NCBI GenBank assembly: GCA_963734595.1
Contig: CAVTHV010000007.1
Coordinates: 6,449 to 70,448, forward strand
DNA length: 64,000 bases
Source: CAKKQX01 sp963734595
GTDB lineage: Bacteria; Pseudomonadota; Gammaproteobacteria; Burkholderiales; SG8-41
Direction of reading: 5' to 3'
Numbering within the stretch: the first letter of the stretch is position 1; each line of letters begins with the position of its first letter. The notes under the pieces are model-generated. The model was not told where the DNA came from. It ran no database searches and saw only the letters and a program-made list of their open reading frames with translations. Made by a program: the position numbers and the translations under genes. Positions 54,489 to 63,155 of the stretch are shown here, in pieces.

Positions 54489-55099
54489 AGAATACCTCCC
54501 GTTTCCGGTCGTTTGTCGCCGAATTCACGCGCCTGGTCGAGCGCGCCGGCGGCGATGAATCACGCCTGCTCGAAGAAGGCAGCACGCTGCTCGCCGCGCT
54601 GGTCAGCCACGACGACTGGCTGCCGGACGAGTGCGCGCAACCGCATCCGCAGTACTACCAGCAATATCTGCTCCACTGCGATCCGCTCGAGCGCTTTTCG
54701 GTGGTGAGCTTCGTCTGGGGACCGGGACAGAAAACGCCGGTGCACGATCACACGGTATGGGGCATGGTCGGCATGATGCGCGGCGCGGAACTGTGCCGGC
54801 GTTTCGAATTGTCCGCCTCCGGCAAACCGATGCAGGCCGGCGCTCAGCAACGCCTGCTGCCGGGGCACGTGGATCGCGTATCGCCGACTGTCGGCGACAT
54901 TCACGAAGTCGCGAACGCTTTCGACGACCGCGTCTCGATCAGCATCCACGTCTACGGCGCCAACATCGGCGCGGTCAGGCGTCACGTGTTCGACCCTGGA
55001 CACAGCACCGAGAAACCTTTCGTGTCCGGCTATTCGAATGGCGCGCTTCCGAATTTCTGGGACCGCTCGGCCGAAGTGCGCGCAACACTTGGAAAATGA
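54485..55099 (+). CDS. cysteine dioxygenase-type (thiol dioxygenase) cupin
   Basis: A 204-residue cupin of the CDO_I family. The iron ligands are in TPVHDHTVWGMVGMMRG (two His) and DIHEVANAF (one His). Bacterial members oxidise cysteine or 3-mercaptopropionate to the sulfinate; the WG-M-V-G-M-M-RG pattern is closer to what I recall of the mercaptopropionate type, but this is not certain. It is coupled to the CoA transferase upstream, hinting at degradation of a thiol-acid or its CoA thioester. Confidence 0.88.
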   Translation: MKNTSRFRSFVAEFTRLVERAGGDESRLLEEGSTLLAALVSHDDWLPDECAQPHPQYYQQYLLHCDPLERFSVVSFVWGPGQKTPVHDHTVWGMVGMMRGAELCRRFELSASGKPMQAGAQQRLLPGHVDRVSPTVGDIHEVANAFDDRVSISIHVYGANIGAVRRHVFDPGHSTEKPFVSGYSNGALPNFWDRSAEVRATLGK

Positions 55100-55103
55100 G
55101 CCA

Positions 55104-55264
55104 AAACCCATGAGCCACAGAGAACACAGAGAAACCGCACGACAACCGCTCAAGGAGATTCGAATTAATATTCAAGCTGCCATGCGGATACAATACACGC
55201 TGATTCAGAAGTTACATGTGCGGATTCGGCTTTCCTCTGTGCTCTCTGTGTTCTCTGTGGCAAA
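55104..55264. repeat. CACAGAGAACACAGAG / CTCTGTGTTCTCTGTG inverted repeat
   Basis: The left arm GAGCCACAGAGAACACAGAG (55111-55137) is complementary to the right arm CTCTGTGTTCTCTGTGGC (55231-55264). The intervening 95 bp hold ordinary AT-rich sequence. The element fills the gap between the dioxygenase and the next gene. Confidence 0.92.
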
Positions 55265-55276
55265 GATTCCTTGCTC

Positions 55277-56135
55277 ATGATCATGAACGACGAACTGATC
55301 AGAAAGCACGAAGGCCACGTCACCCATCTGACGCTGAACCGCCCGCAGAAAGCGAACGCGCTGTCCGCCTCGCTGGTGGAAGCGCTGCTCGATGCGGTCG
55401 AATATGCCGGCTCCGACGGCACGCGGCTGCTGATCCTCGACGGCGCCGGCGACCACTTCTGCGCCGGCTTCGATTTCACCGCCTATCTGGATCAAAGCGA
55501 GGGCGACCTCGCGCTGCGCTTCATCCGCATCGAGACGCTGCTGCAGCAGCTGTATCACGCCCCGTTCGAGACCCTGGTGCTCGCTCACGGCAAAATCTTC
55601 GGCGCCGGCGCCGATCTGGTCGCCTGCTGCAGCGTGCGCGTGGCCGCTCCCGGCACGACTTTCCGCATGCCGGGACTCCGATTCGGCGTCGTGCTCGGCA
55701 CGCGCCGGCTCGCCCACCGCATCGGCGCCGACAAGGCGCGCGAAATTCTCTCGGCGTCCCGCGCCTTCAGCCGCCGACGAGGCGCTGAAACTGAATTTCG
55801 TGACGCGCGTCGCCGCGCAGCCGGAATGGCCGGCGCTGATCGCCGCGACCCGCGCCAATTGCGAACTGCTGTCGCCCGCCGCAGCAGCAGCATTGCACCG
55901 CCAGACGGCGGACGACAGCCGCGCCGGGGACATGGCCGCCCTCGTCCGCTCGGTCAGCGCGCCGGGGCTGAAGGAACGCATCCGTTTTTACGAGAAGCAT
56001 CCCGGTAGAACCGCCTCAAAATTCACAAAGCAAAACCAGGACAGGATTTACAGATTACCCGGGATCAACAGGATTAAACCTCCGCTTGATCCTGTAGTCC
56101 CGCAAAAATCCGTCAATCCTGTCTATTGGTTTTGA
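55277..56135 (+). CDS. enoyl-CoA hydratase/isomerase family protein (frameshifted, tail read through repeat)
   Basis: A crotonase-family protein: HLTLNRPQKANALSASL, LILDGAGDHFCAGFDFTAYL, GKIFGAGADLVACCSV and FRMPGLRFGVVLGTRRL. An extra base near 55771 shifts the frame; the other continues ADEALKLNFVTRVAAQPEW to RIRFYEKHPGRT. No stop follows HPGR, and the frame runs through a GGATTA-type repeat (NQDRIYRLPGINRIK, then NPVYWF) before stopping at 56135. The natural end is probably near 56020, or the repeat has added a tail. ATG 55277 is used. Role: acyl-CoA hydration or isomerisation, substrate unknown. Confidence 0.87.
56031..56133. repeat. GGATTTACAGATTA-type inverted repeat read into an ORF
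   Basis: The left arm AAAACCAGGACAGGATTTAC is complementary to the right arm around CAATCCTGTCTATTGGTTTT; between them lie GGATCAACAGGATTAAA and GATCCTGTAG units. Same family as 38789 and 57212. Most of it is inside the open frame of the enoyl-CoA hydratase gene. Confidence 0.88.
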
Positions 56136-56170
56136 CGCCGTCCATTTCGGAAACTCATCTAGGGGAAAAC

Positions 56171-57177
56171 ATGAGCAGCAATCTGCCCGCAACCATGAAG
56201 GTCATCGAAATGAGCGGCCCCGGCGGTCCCGACGTACTCAGACCCGCCGAGAGGCCGCTGCCGCAGCCGAAGGCCGGCGAAGTCCTGATCAAAGTCGCTG
56301 CCGCCGGCGTCAACGGGCCGGACCTGATGCAGCGCAAAGGGCTTTATCCGGCGCCGGCCGGCGCGCCCGGACCTGCTCGGCCTCGAAGTGTCCGGCGAAG
56401 TGGTGGCCGCGGGCAATGAGGTGCGGCGCTGGTCGGTCGGCGACAAAGTGACCGCGCTCACCAACGGCGGCGGGTACGCCGAATATTGCATCGTCGATGC
56501 GCAGCACTGCCTGCCAGTCCCGAAAGGCATCGCGCTGACCGATGCGGCCGGTCTGCCCGAGACGTTTTTTACGGTGTGGAGCAATATTTTCATGGGGGCC
56601 GGACTCAAGGCGGGTGAAACGTTTCTGGTCCACGGCGGCGCGGGCGGCATCGGCACGACCGCCATCCAGCTCGGCAAGGCGTTCGGCGCGAAGGTGATCG
56701 CGACCGACAGCCCCGAGGATCGCTGCGGGATCTGCCGCGACCTCGGCGCCGACCGCGTGATCGACTACCGGCAGGAAGACTTCGTTGAAATCGTGCGCAA
56801 GGACGGCGGCGCCAACGTCATCCTCGATATCGTCGGCGGCCCCAACATCGAGCGCAACTTCAAGGCGGCCAATCACGACTGCCGCATCGTGCAGCTTGCC
56901 TTCGCGCTCGGTTCCAAGGTCGAAATCAACCTGATGCCGGTCATGCTCAAACGGCTCACTTACACCGGCTCGACGCTGCGCACCCGGCCGGCCGCCTTCA
57001 AGACGAGGATCGCCGAGGAACTCGAGCAGAAGGTCTGGCCGCAGATCGAGAGCGGCCGCATCCGCGTGGTAACCCATCGCACTTTCCCGCTTGCCGAAGC
57101 GGCCCAGGCCCACGCCGTCATGGAAAGCGCGCGGGCACGTCGGGAAAATTCTGCTGGTCCCCGGCTCCGGCGCCTAG
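56171..57177 (+). CDS. quinone oxidoreductase-like NADPH-dependent MDR protein (two frameshifts)
   Basis: A zinc-free medium-chain reductase of about 334 residues, PIG3/Qor-like. MKVIEMSGPGGPDVLRPAER and KVAAAGVNGPDLMQRKGLYP start it; an extra G near 56369 shifts to DLLGLEVSGEVVAAGNEV. NADPH-binding FLVHGGAGGIGTTAIQLGKA and VILDIVGGPNIERN follow. Another extra base near 57131 precedes the true end HVGKILLVPGSGA at TAG 57175-57177. It reduces quinones or enones. Its gene starts just after the repeat that ends the hydratase gene. Confidence 0.92.
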
Positions 57178-57211
57178 AAGCTGCCTGAAATTAAAAAACC
57201 CAAACTCAGAT

Positions 57212-57300
57212 AGACAGGATTAACTGGATTTTTGCAGGATTTACAAGATCGGGATTTTGGTCTGATCTTGTTAATCCCGGGTAATCCTGTAAATCCTGTC
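57212..57300. repeat. GGATTAACTGGATT / AATCCTGTAAATCCTGTC inverted repeat
   Basis: The left arm AGACAGGATTAACTGGATTT and a GCAGGATTTACAAGATC block are mirrored by TGATCTTGTTAATCCC and GTAATCCTGTAAATCCTGTC. It lies between the convergent oxidoreductase and HD-domain genes, a position where a bidirectional terminator would be expected. Confidence 0.92.
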
Positions 57301-57336
57301 CATTGCGTATTTTTGACTCCGGGCAGACTCAATCCG

Positions 57337-58284
57337 TCACGACTGGGTGGCGTCGGCCCCGCTGCCGGGCACGTCCGGTGGCCGGCGGCGCAGCCGCGAA
57401 ACATCGCCCTCGGACGCGAGGGAGCGCGCGTAGTTGATGTTTTTCTCGAGTTCGTCGAAATAGAGGTTCTGCCCGCCAAAATGCTTTTCGATGTGGGCGT
57501 AATTGCCGCCAAGGTCCTCCCGGAGCCGTTTGGTGGCACCCTGGTAGAAATGCGGCGTCTTGAAAATCAGATCGGCCGGCGAGGCAAAAACGACTTCTTC
57601 ACTGCCATCCTTTTTGCGCTTGCGCGCAATGCCGCCGCTCACGAACTCGGGGTAAAGCCGGTCGTGACATTTTTCGAGATAGCAGCGGTCGGCCATCTGC
57701 GCCAGGATGTCGGCGCTGCCGAGCAGATTGCCCAGGAGGCGGAATTCCGGTCCCGGCACGCGGATCTGGGCGACCGGGATCTCGAAACCGGTGAAATGCA
57801 GGGTCGGCGCGGCCGCCTGCGCCAGCTCGGCCATGCCGAGCTGCGGCAGGTATGCCGCGAGAAAACGCCCGCCGCGTGAGACATGGATTGGCGTGTATTC
57901 GGCGCCACTCAGATGACGGGTATCGTTGCGGTGACGGATATAACCGCTATCGTGAAAAAGCGCGGCGATAATGCCGAAACGGAACATGCGCTCGTCGATG
58001 ATCATTGCGCCGGTTGCCCGCACGCAGCCATCCATCAGGCGCGCCATCGCCAGCGTCACATCCAGCACGTGCTGGATGTTGTGATAACCGGTATCGCAGG
58101 CATGGCGGCCGGGAAATTCGCCACGATACAGGCGCCCCATATCGGCGAACGCCGTGGGTAAATTCCCGGCGGATGTCTGCTGATACAGGTCCTGGTAGAT
58201 ACCGCAGACTACCCTGAAAACCTGTTGCAGATCAGTAGTATCAACAGTATTGGTTACGTCGTATTCGTTACGCCTGTACTGCAT
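57337..58284 (-). CDS. HD/PDEase-like metal-dependent phosphohydrolase
   Basis: 315 residues. The motif GYHNIQHVLDVTLAMARLM (about 67-85) and IIAALFHDSGYIRHRND (105-121) closely resemble the first metal-binding motifs of class I cyclic-nucleotide phosphodiesterases (YHNxxHAxDV and AAxxHDxxH), giving H68, H72 and the HD pair at 111-112. Later motifs include GSADILAQMADRCY, where the third Asp-containing motif would be. A helical tail follows. Whether it hydrolyses cAMP, (p)ppGpp or another phosphoester is not known. Next to the giant coiled-coil gene, divergently oriented. Confidence 0.87.
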   Translation of the reverse strand: MQYRRNEYDVTNTVDTTDLQQVFRVVCGIYQDLYQQTSAGNLPTAFADMGRLYRGEFPGRHACDTGYHNIQHVLDVTLAMARLMDGCVRATGAMIIDERMFRFGIIAALFHDSGYIRHRNDTRHLSGAEYTPIHVSRGGRFLAAYLPQLGMAELAQAAAPTLHFTGFEIPVAQIRVPGPEFRLLGNLLGSADILAQMADRCYLEKCHDRLYPEFVSGGIARKRKKDGSEEVVFASPADLIFKTPHFYQGATKRLREDLGGNYAHIEKHFGGQNLYFDELEKNINYARSLASEGDVSRLRRRPPDVPGSGADATQS

Positions 58285-58513
58285 TTTCCCGGCCCCGAAA
58301 GCAAAACTGTATCATTTTGATGGGTTTTTCAGTAACTGCAATATAATGTTCCGGAATTGTGCCCTTGGAAATCGGTCCCGGCTGCGTTATAAGTTACAAA
58401 AAAGCACAAAACCCTGCTGTGCCGCAGCGCAAAAATAAAACGGCTGCCCGGCATGCGGTCGATTCTATTGAACTGGTTCCGTACGTTTGAGGTGGTGTCG
58501 GACTAAAAAGAGC

Positions 58514-61500
58514 ATGCATCCCCAGACCATTTTTACCAAGACCGCCAAGGGCGTTCTTGAAGTAAAAAACAAAACCGTTAAGTTGCCCCGCGATCTCGGT
58601 CTCGCGTTCCTTGCGATCGACGGCAAGTCTACGCTTGCCGAACTCGTCCAAAAGTCACGCATGCCCGAAGACAAATTCAGCGAAGCCGTCGATAAGCTAA
58701 TTGCCGACGGCTATATCAAAATATTCTCTTCCCCCGCAGAGCCCAGCCCGGTCGGCCGCGCCACAGGAGGGCGGGCTGGACCTCGATTTCACCTCGCCCG
58801 AAGCAATGGCCACGCTTAACGTCGAAGCCGAAACTCGCGCGAAGGCCGAAGCCCAGGCCAGAGCCCGCGCCCAAGCTGCGGCACGCGCTGCGGCAGAAGC
58901 CAAAGTCAGGCAGGAAACCGAGGCCCGGGCACGCGCCATGGCCGAACTCAGGGTAAAAGCCGAAGCCATGGCAAAAGCTAAAGCGGAAGCAGCGGCGCAG
59001 GCCGCCGCCGAGGCGCGGGCCAAGGCGGAAAAGGAAGCCAAGGCCGCCGCCAACGAGAGCGTCAGGGCCGAAGCCGAAGCGCGGGTGAAAGCTGCGATGG
59101 AAGCCAAGGCCCGGGCAGAAGCCGAAGCGCGGGCTCGTGCGGAGGCCGAATCACGGGCCCGGCAGGAAGCCGAGGCTAAAGCCGCAGGGGAAGCCAAAGC
59201 CCGGGCAGAAGCGGAAGCCCGGACGCGGGCCGAAGCCGAGGCGCGCGCTCATGCCGAAGCCGAAACCAGGGCACGCGCAGCGGTCGAAGCGCAGATGAAA
59301 GCGATGACCGAAGCACTGGCGCAGGCTGAAGCCCGAGCCAAACAGGAAGCCGAAGCGCGCATCCGGATGGAAGCGGAAATCCGGGCGCGGGCCGAAGCTG
59401 AAGCCAAGGCCCGGGCCGAGGCCGAGGCCCGGGCCGCGGCGGCTGAAGCGGCCGTGGCCCAGGCACAGACGATGGCCGAGGCGGCCGCCAAAGCCAAGGC
59501 AGACGCCGAAGCGCGCATCCGCTCCCAGGTGCAGGGGATCCCCGATGCGGAGGCGACGGTGCGCCTCGAAGAAGCCATGAAGGCGCTTGAAGAAGCCAAG
59601 GCCAAGGCTCGCGAAGATGCGGAAGCGCGTGCTGCGGCGGAACGCAAAGCACGGGAAGAAGCCGAAGCGCGCAAGCGCGAGGAAGCCGCGAGCAAGGCCC
59701 GCGAAGAAGCCGAGCGCAGACAGCGTGAAGAAGCGGAAGCCCGCGCCAATGCGCAGTTGCGCGAGTTGCGGGACCAGTCGCAACGCGCCCGCGTGGAAGC
59801 CGAAGCCCGGGCGGACGTGGAAATAAAAGCCCGCATCGAAGCAGAAGCCCGGATCGAGACCGAACGTCGCGCCCGCGAGCAGGCCGAAGCCAAAGCCGAG
59901 GCGGAAAAGCAATCGCGGGAAGAAGCGATCAGCAAGGCACGGGAAGAAGCCGAACTCAAAGCCCGCGCGGAAGTCGAGGCGCTGATCGCCGCCGAGAGAA
60001 AAGCGCACGAGCAGGCCGACGAAAAGGCCCGGGCGGAACTGTCCGCAAGGATCGAAGCCGAGAAAAAAGCACGCGCGGAAGCCGAACGCCAGACCGAGAT
60101 CGCGCACCGGGCCCGCGAGGAAGCCGAACGCTACGCGCGCGAGGCGAACAGCACCGGCTCAGGGGCCGCGCAAAAAGCGCTCGAGCAGGCCGAAGCTGCG
60201 GCCAAAGCGGCCGAAACCGCCGTGGCCCAGGCGCGCGCGACAGCAGAATCCGAACGCAAGGCCCGCGCCCTGGCGGAAGAGCGCGCGAAGGCCGAAGCCG
60301 TGGCACGCGTGGTGCAAGAGCAAAAAATGCGCGAGCGTGCGGACGATGAAATCCGGCAGCGCGTCAGCGCCGAACTCAAGGCGCGTGAAATCGCCGAGCG
60401 CGATGCCGATGCGCGTTATCGCGTCGAGGCCGCAGAACGTGCCCGCGCCGCGGCCGCCGAGCGGCAAAAACAGCGCGAAGAGGAACTGGCGCACCCGGTG
60501 GTAACCCAGGCCAGGAAGCCTGCCAACCTGTTGAAAGCCGGGGCGATCGGGATCATCGTGTTAATCGCCGCGGCGGTGGGCCTGCTGCACGTGGTGCCGC
60601 TGACGTTCTATATCGACGGCGCCCAGGCGCTCATTTCGCAGCGCCTGCAGCAACCGGTCACCATCGCGAACCTGCGCTATGCGCTGTTTCCCTCGGCGCA
60701 ACTCACGCTCGAGCATGTCACGATAGGCAACCAGCAGCAGATCAAGATCAAAAACATCGTCGTCGACGCCGGACCGTTTGCGCTGCTTGGCGCACAGAAG
60801 GATATCGATCGCGTCGTGGTCAATTCGCTGGAGACGGACCGCGACATGCTCGCCCAGATTGCGGCATGGGCCAAGGTTCCGGCCGGAGCCCAGGCCCTGC
60901 AGATCCCCCGGCTCTCGATCAAGTTGATAAAACTCCACGCCAAGCCGCTGGAGATCCCGTTATTCAATGCCGACATCACATTCAACCGCAACGGGGGGCT
61001 GAAGAAAGCCGTGTTCTTGGACGACAAGCTCGAGAGTCGAGTTTGCACCCAAAGACCGGCTCTGGGAGGTGAACTTCAGCGCCCACGGCTGGCAACCGCC
61101 GGTGGGGCCCGCGATCGAATTCGACGATCTGGCATTCTCGGCCGTGATCGATGGCCAGCAGGCGACGTTCAGCGGAATCGAAGGCAGCATCGGCCGCGGC
61201 ACGTTCACAGGCACCGCCGCAGCCAGCTGGAAAAGCGACATCCGGGTCGAGGGCGAATTCAAGATGGACAATGCCAATCTCGACCGGCTGCTGCCGGCAT
61301 TCACCAAGAATTTTGCGGCGACCGGCACGTTCAACGTCAAAGGCAACTATGTTTTGCAGGGCGCAAACCTGACCGCCCTGTTCGACAAGCCCCGGATCGA
61401 CGCGGGTTTCTCTGCCCAGAAGGGTGAACTGGACAACGTCGATATCGTGCGTGCGATCCAGGCGCCTTCGCGCGACGGTACCAGGGGAGGCAAAACCGCG

Positions 61501-61726
61501 TTCGACGAGCTGAGCGGATCGCTGCAGCTTGCAGACGATCATTACGCCTACCGCGCATTGCGCCTCGCATCGGGCCCGATGAACGCCACCGGCAACGTCG
61601 ACATCGCGACCTGGCGGCGCGCTCTCCGGACGCATCACCGCCGAAGTCGGCTCCAAATCGATCGTGGTGGCGCGCGGCAGCCTGAATGTCGGCGGCCATG
61701 TCCGGACGCCGGTGCTCAAACCCTGA
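58514..61726 (+). CDS. giant coiled-coil membrane protein with AsmA-like C-terminus (three frameshifts)
   Basis: About 1070 residues once three extra bases (near 58750, 61034 and 61612) are removed. Residues 1-75 form a small helical domain (KGVLEVKNKTVKLPRDLGLA, EAVDKLIADGYIKIF) like a winged helix. Then about 560 residues (roughly 98-659) are almost wholly Ala, Glu, Arg, Lys and Gln in repeats such as EAEARARAEAEAKA, a very long charged helix. A membrane segment (AGAIGIIVLIAAAVGLLHVV, about residue 677) follows, then an AsmA-like periplasmic region: FYIDGAQALISQRLQQPVTI, LTLEHVTIGN, IPLFNADITFNR, GKTAFDELSGSLQLADDHYA and the end NVGGHVRTPVLKP at TGA 61724-61726. TolA-like spanning or a lipid/envelope bridge is possible. 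Nothing identifies the function. Confidence 0.82.
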
Positions 61727-61727
61727 T

Positions 61728-61952
61728 TGAACCGCCAAGACGCCAAGGCCGCCAAGAAAAACTCAAATAAAAGCGGGAAGCACCTTGGGGCGAGGCAATG
61801 CTGGCATAAGCCATAAAGCAGCTCATAAAAAAAACGGCACGCGAAAGCGTGCCGTTTTTCTTTGCGTTTGCCTTCAGCCCGGCAACCAAGTTTGATCTGG
61901 TGTCCCGACCATCCTTGAATTTCTTGGCGTCTTGGCGTCTTGGCGGTTCATT
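61728..61952. repeat. CCGCCAAGACGCCAAGG / CTTGGCGTCTTGGCGG inverted repeat
   Basis: The left arm TTGAACCGCCAAGACGCCAA starts 1 bp after the coiled-coil gene stop; the right arm CTTGGCGTCTTGGCGTCTTG then GCGGTTCA ends at the probable htpX stop. The arms are almost exact complements, enclosing about 165 bp that includes a terminator (61834-61859). The whole spans the gap between two convergent genes. The same unit occurs at 2994-3024. Confidence 0.93.
61834..61859. terminator. bidirectional GAAA-tetraloop terminator
   Basis: ACGGCACGC (61834-61842), GAAA loop and GCGTGCCGT (61847-61855), with an A-tract before and a T-tract after, sitting inside the inverted repeat between convergent genes. 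Confidence 0.93.
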
Positions 61953-62840
61953 TAGTTGAGTCGCGCCGCGCAGCGCAGCAATGCGCTCTTCGAGCGGCGG
62001 ATGCGACATGAACAGGTATTTCATTCCGTGCCCCGCGCCGCCTGAAATCCCGAACGCCGCCATCCGGTCAGGCAGTTGCGCCTGCTCGTGGTTCAGCTTG
62101 AGCCGCTCGAGCGCCGCGACCATCTTGTTGCGGCCGGCCAGTTTGGCGCCGCCCGCATCGGCGCGGAACTCGCGCTGGCGGCTGAACCACATCACGATCA
62201 TGCTCGCCAGAATGCCCAGCACCAGTTGCGCGATGATGGTGGTGATGAAAAACGCGGGGCCCTGCCCGCGCTCGACCTTGAACACGAGGCGGTCGACCAG
62301 GAAGCCGATGACGCGCGACAGGAAGACCACGAAAGTGTTGACCACGCCCTGGATCAAAGCGAGCGTCACCATGTCGCCGTTCGCGACGTGCGTGATTTCG
62401 TGGCCCAGCACCGCCTCGGCCTCGTCCTGCGACATGTTGTTGAGCAGTCCGGTGCTGACCGCAACCAGCGCGCTGTTGCGGTTCCAGCCGGTGGCGAACG
62501 CATTGATCTCGGGCGAATCGTAGACCGCCACTTCCGGCATGCCGATACCGGCCAGCTGCGCCTGGCGCTTGACGGTATCGACCAGCCAGCGCTCGCTCAT
62601 GTTGGAAGGCACCTCGATCACCCGGGCGCCGGTCATGGTCTTCGCGCTCCACTTGGATATCAGGAGCGATATGAACGAGCCGCCGAAGCCCAATACGGCA
62701 GACAACACCAGCAGCGCGTTGAAGTTGATGCCCACGCCCTGCTGGTCGAGCATGGTGTCGACACCCAGCAGCCTGAGCGTAATGCTCAGCACGAATACGA
62801 TTGCCAGGTTGGTGACGATGTACAGAAAAATTCGTTTCAT
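61952..62840 (-). CDS. htpX: membrane zinc metalloprotease HtpX
   Basis: About 295 residues from ATG 62840 (MKRIFLYIVTNLAIVFVLSI). It has two N-terminal membrane helices, the zinc site LGHEITHVANGD (HEXXH), a second hydrophobic pair (FFITTIIAQLVLGILASMIV) and FRADAGGAKLAG with the third ligand. MSHPPLEERIAAL marks the end of the family domain. As read, the frame does not stop there and continues through the CTTGGCG repeat to 61716, overlapping the convergent gene. A one-base correction near 61965 gives a stop at 61952-61954. It degrades misfolded inner-membrane proteins under stress. Confidence 0.94.
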
Positions 62841-63155
62841 TTGAGCGCTAACCTTCCAGTGTTGGACACGATGCATTAGATGGGGGTGGACGGTCCGAGT
62901 TCAATAGCATGACACCAGCCGTAGAAAACACGTAATGTGTTGTTTTACATGTAATATTTATAATTCCTGCAGGCAGCGCACATGCGCGGCGCCATGAATG
63001 CAAACGTGTCGGTAAGCATACTACTGTTGCAAATCGATGCTCATGTCATTGGTTCTTACCACACCCAACAGCATGACTCGTACCGGAGGGCCGGAAAAAA
63101 ACGGGGGATTGGCTTGCTTACGCCGCATGGACTGGGCAAACTTGCGGTGTTTTGA
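62841..63155. promoter_or_regulatory. AT-rich intergenic region between htpX and the diguanylate cyclase
   Basis: About 315 bp with no supported gene. It includes a perfect 10-bp palindrome TTACATGTAA (62945-62954) and TATAAT at 62959-62964, a likely -10 for the cyclase gene; no good -35 is seen. Confidence 0.4.

Noticed and set aside
59151..60107. Phe/Gly-rich antisense frame across the coiled-coil region
   Set aside because: A product of the repetitive GCC/GAA coding of the opposite strand.
61716..61951. A true 75-residue C-terminal extension of HtpX
   Set aside because: It is translated from repeat and terminator DNA and overlaps the convergent gene; a one-base correction gives a normal end.
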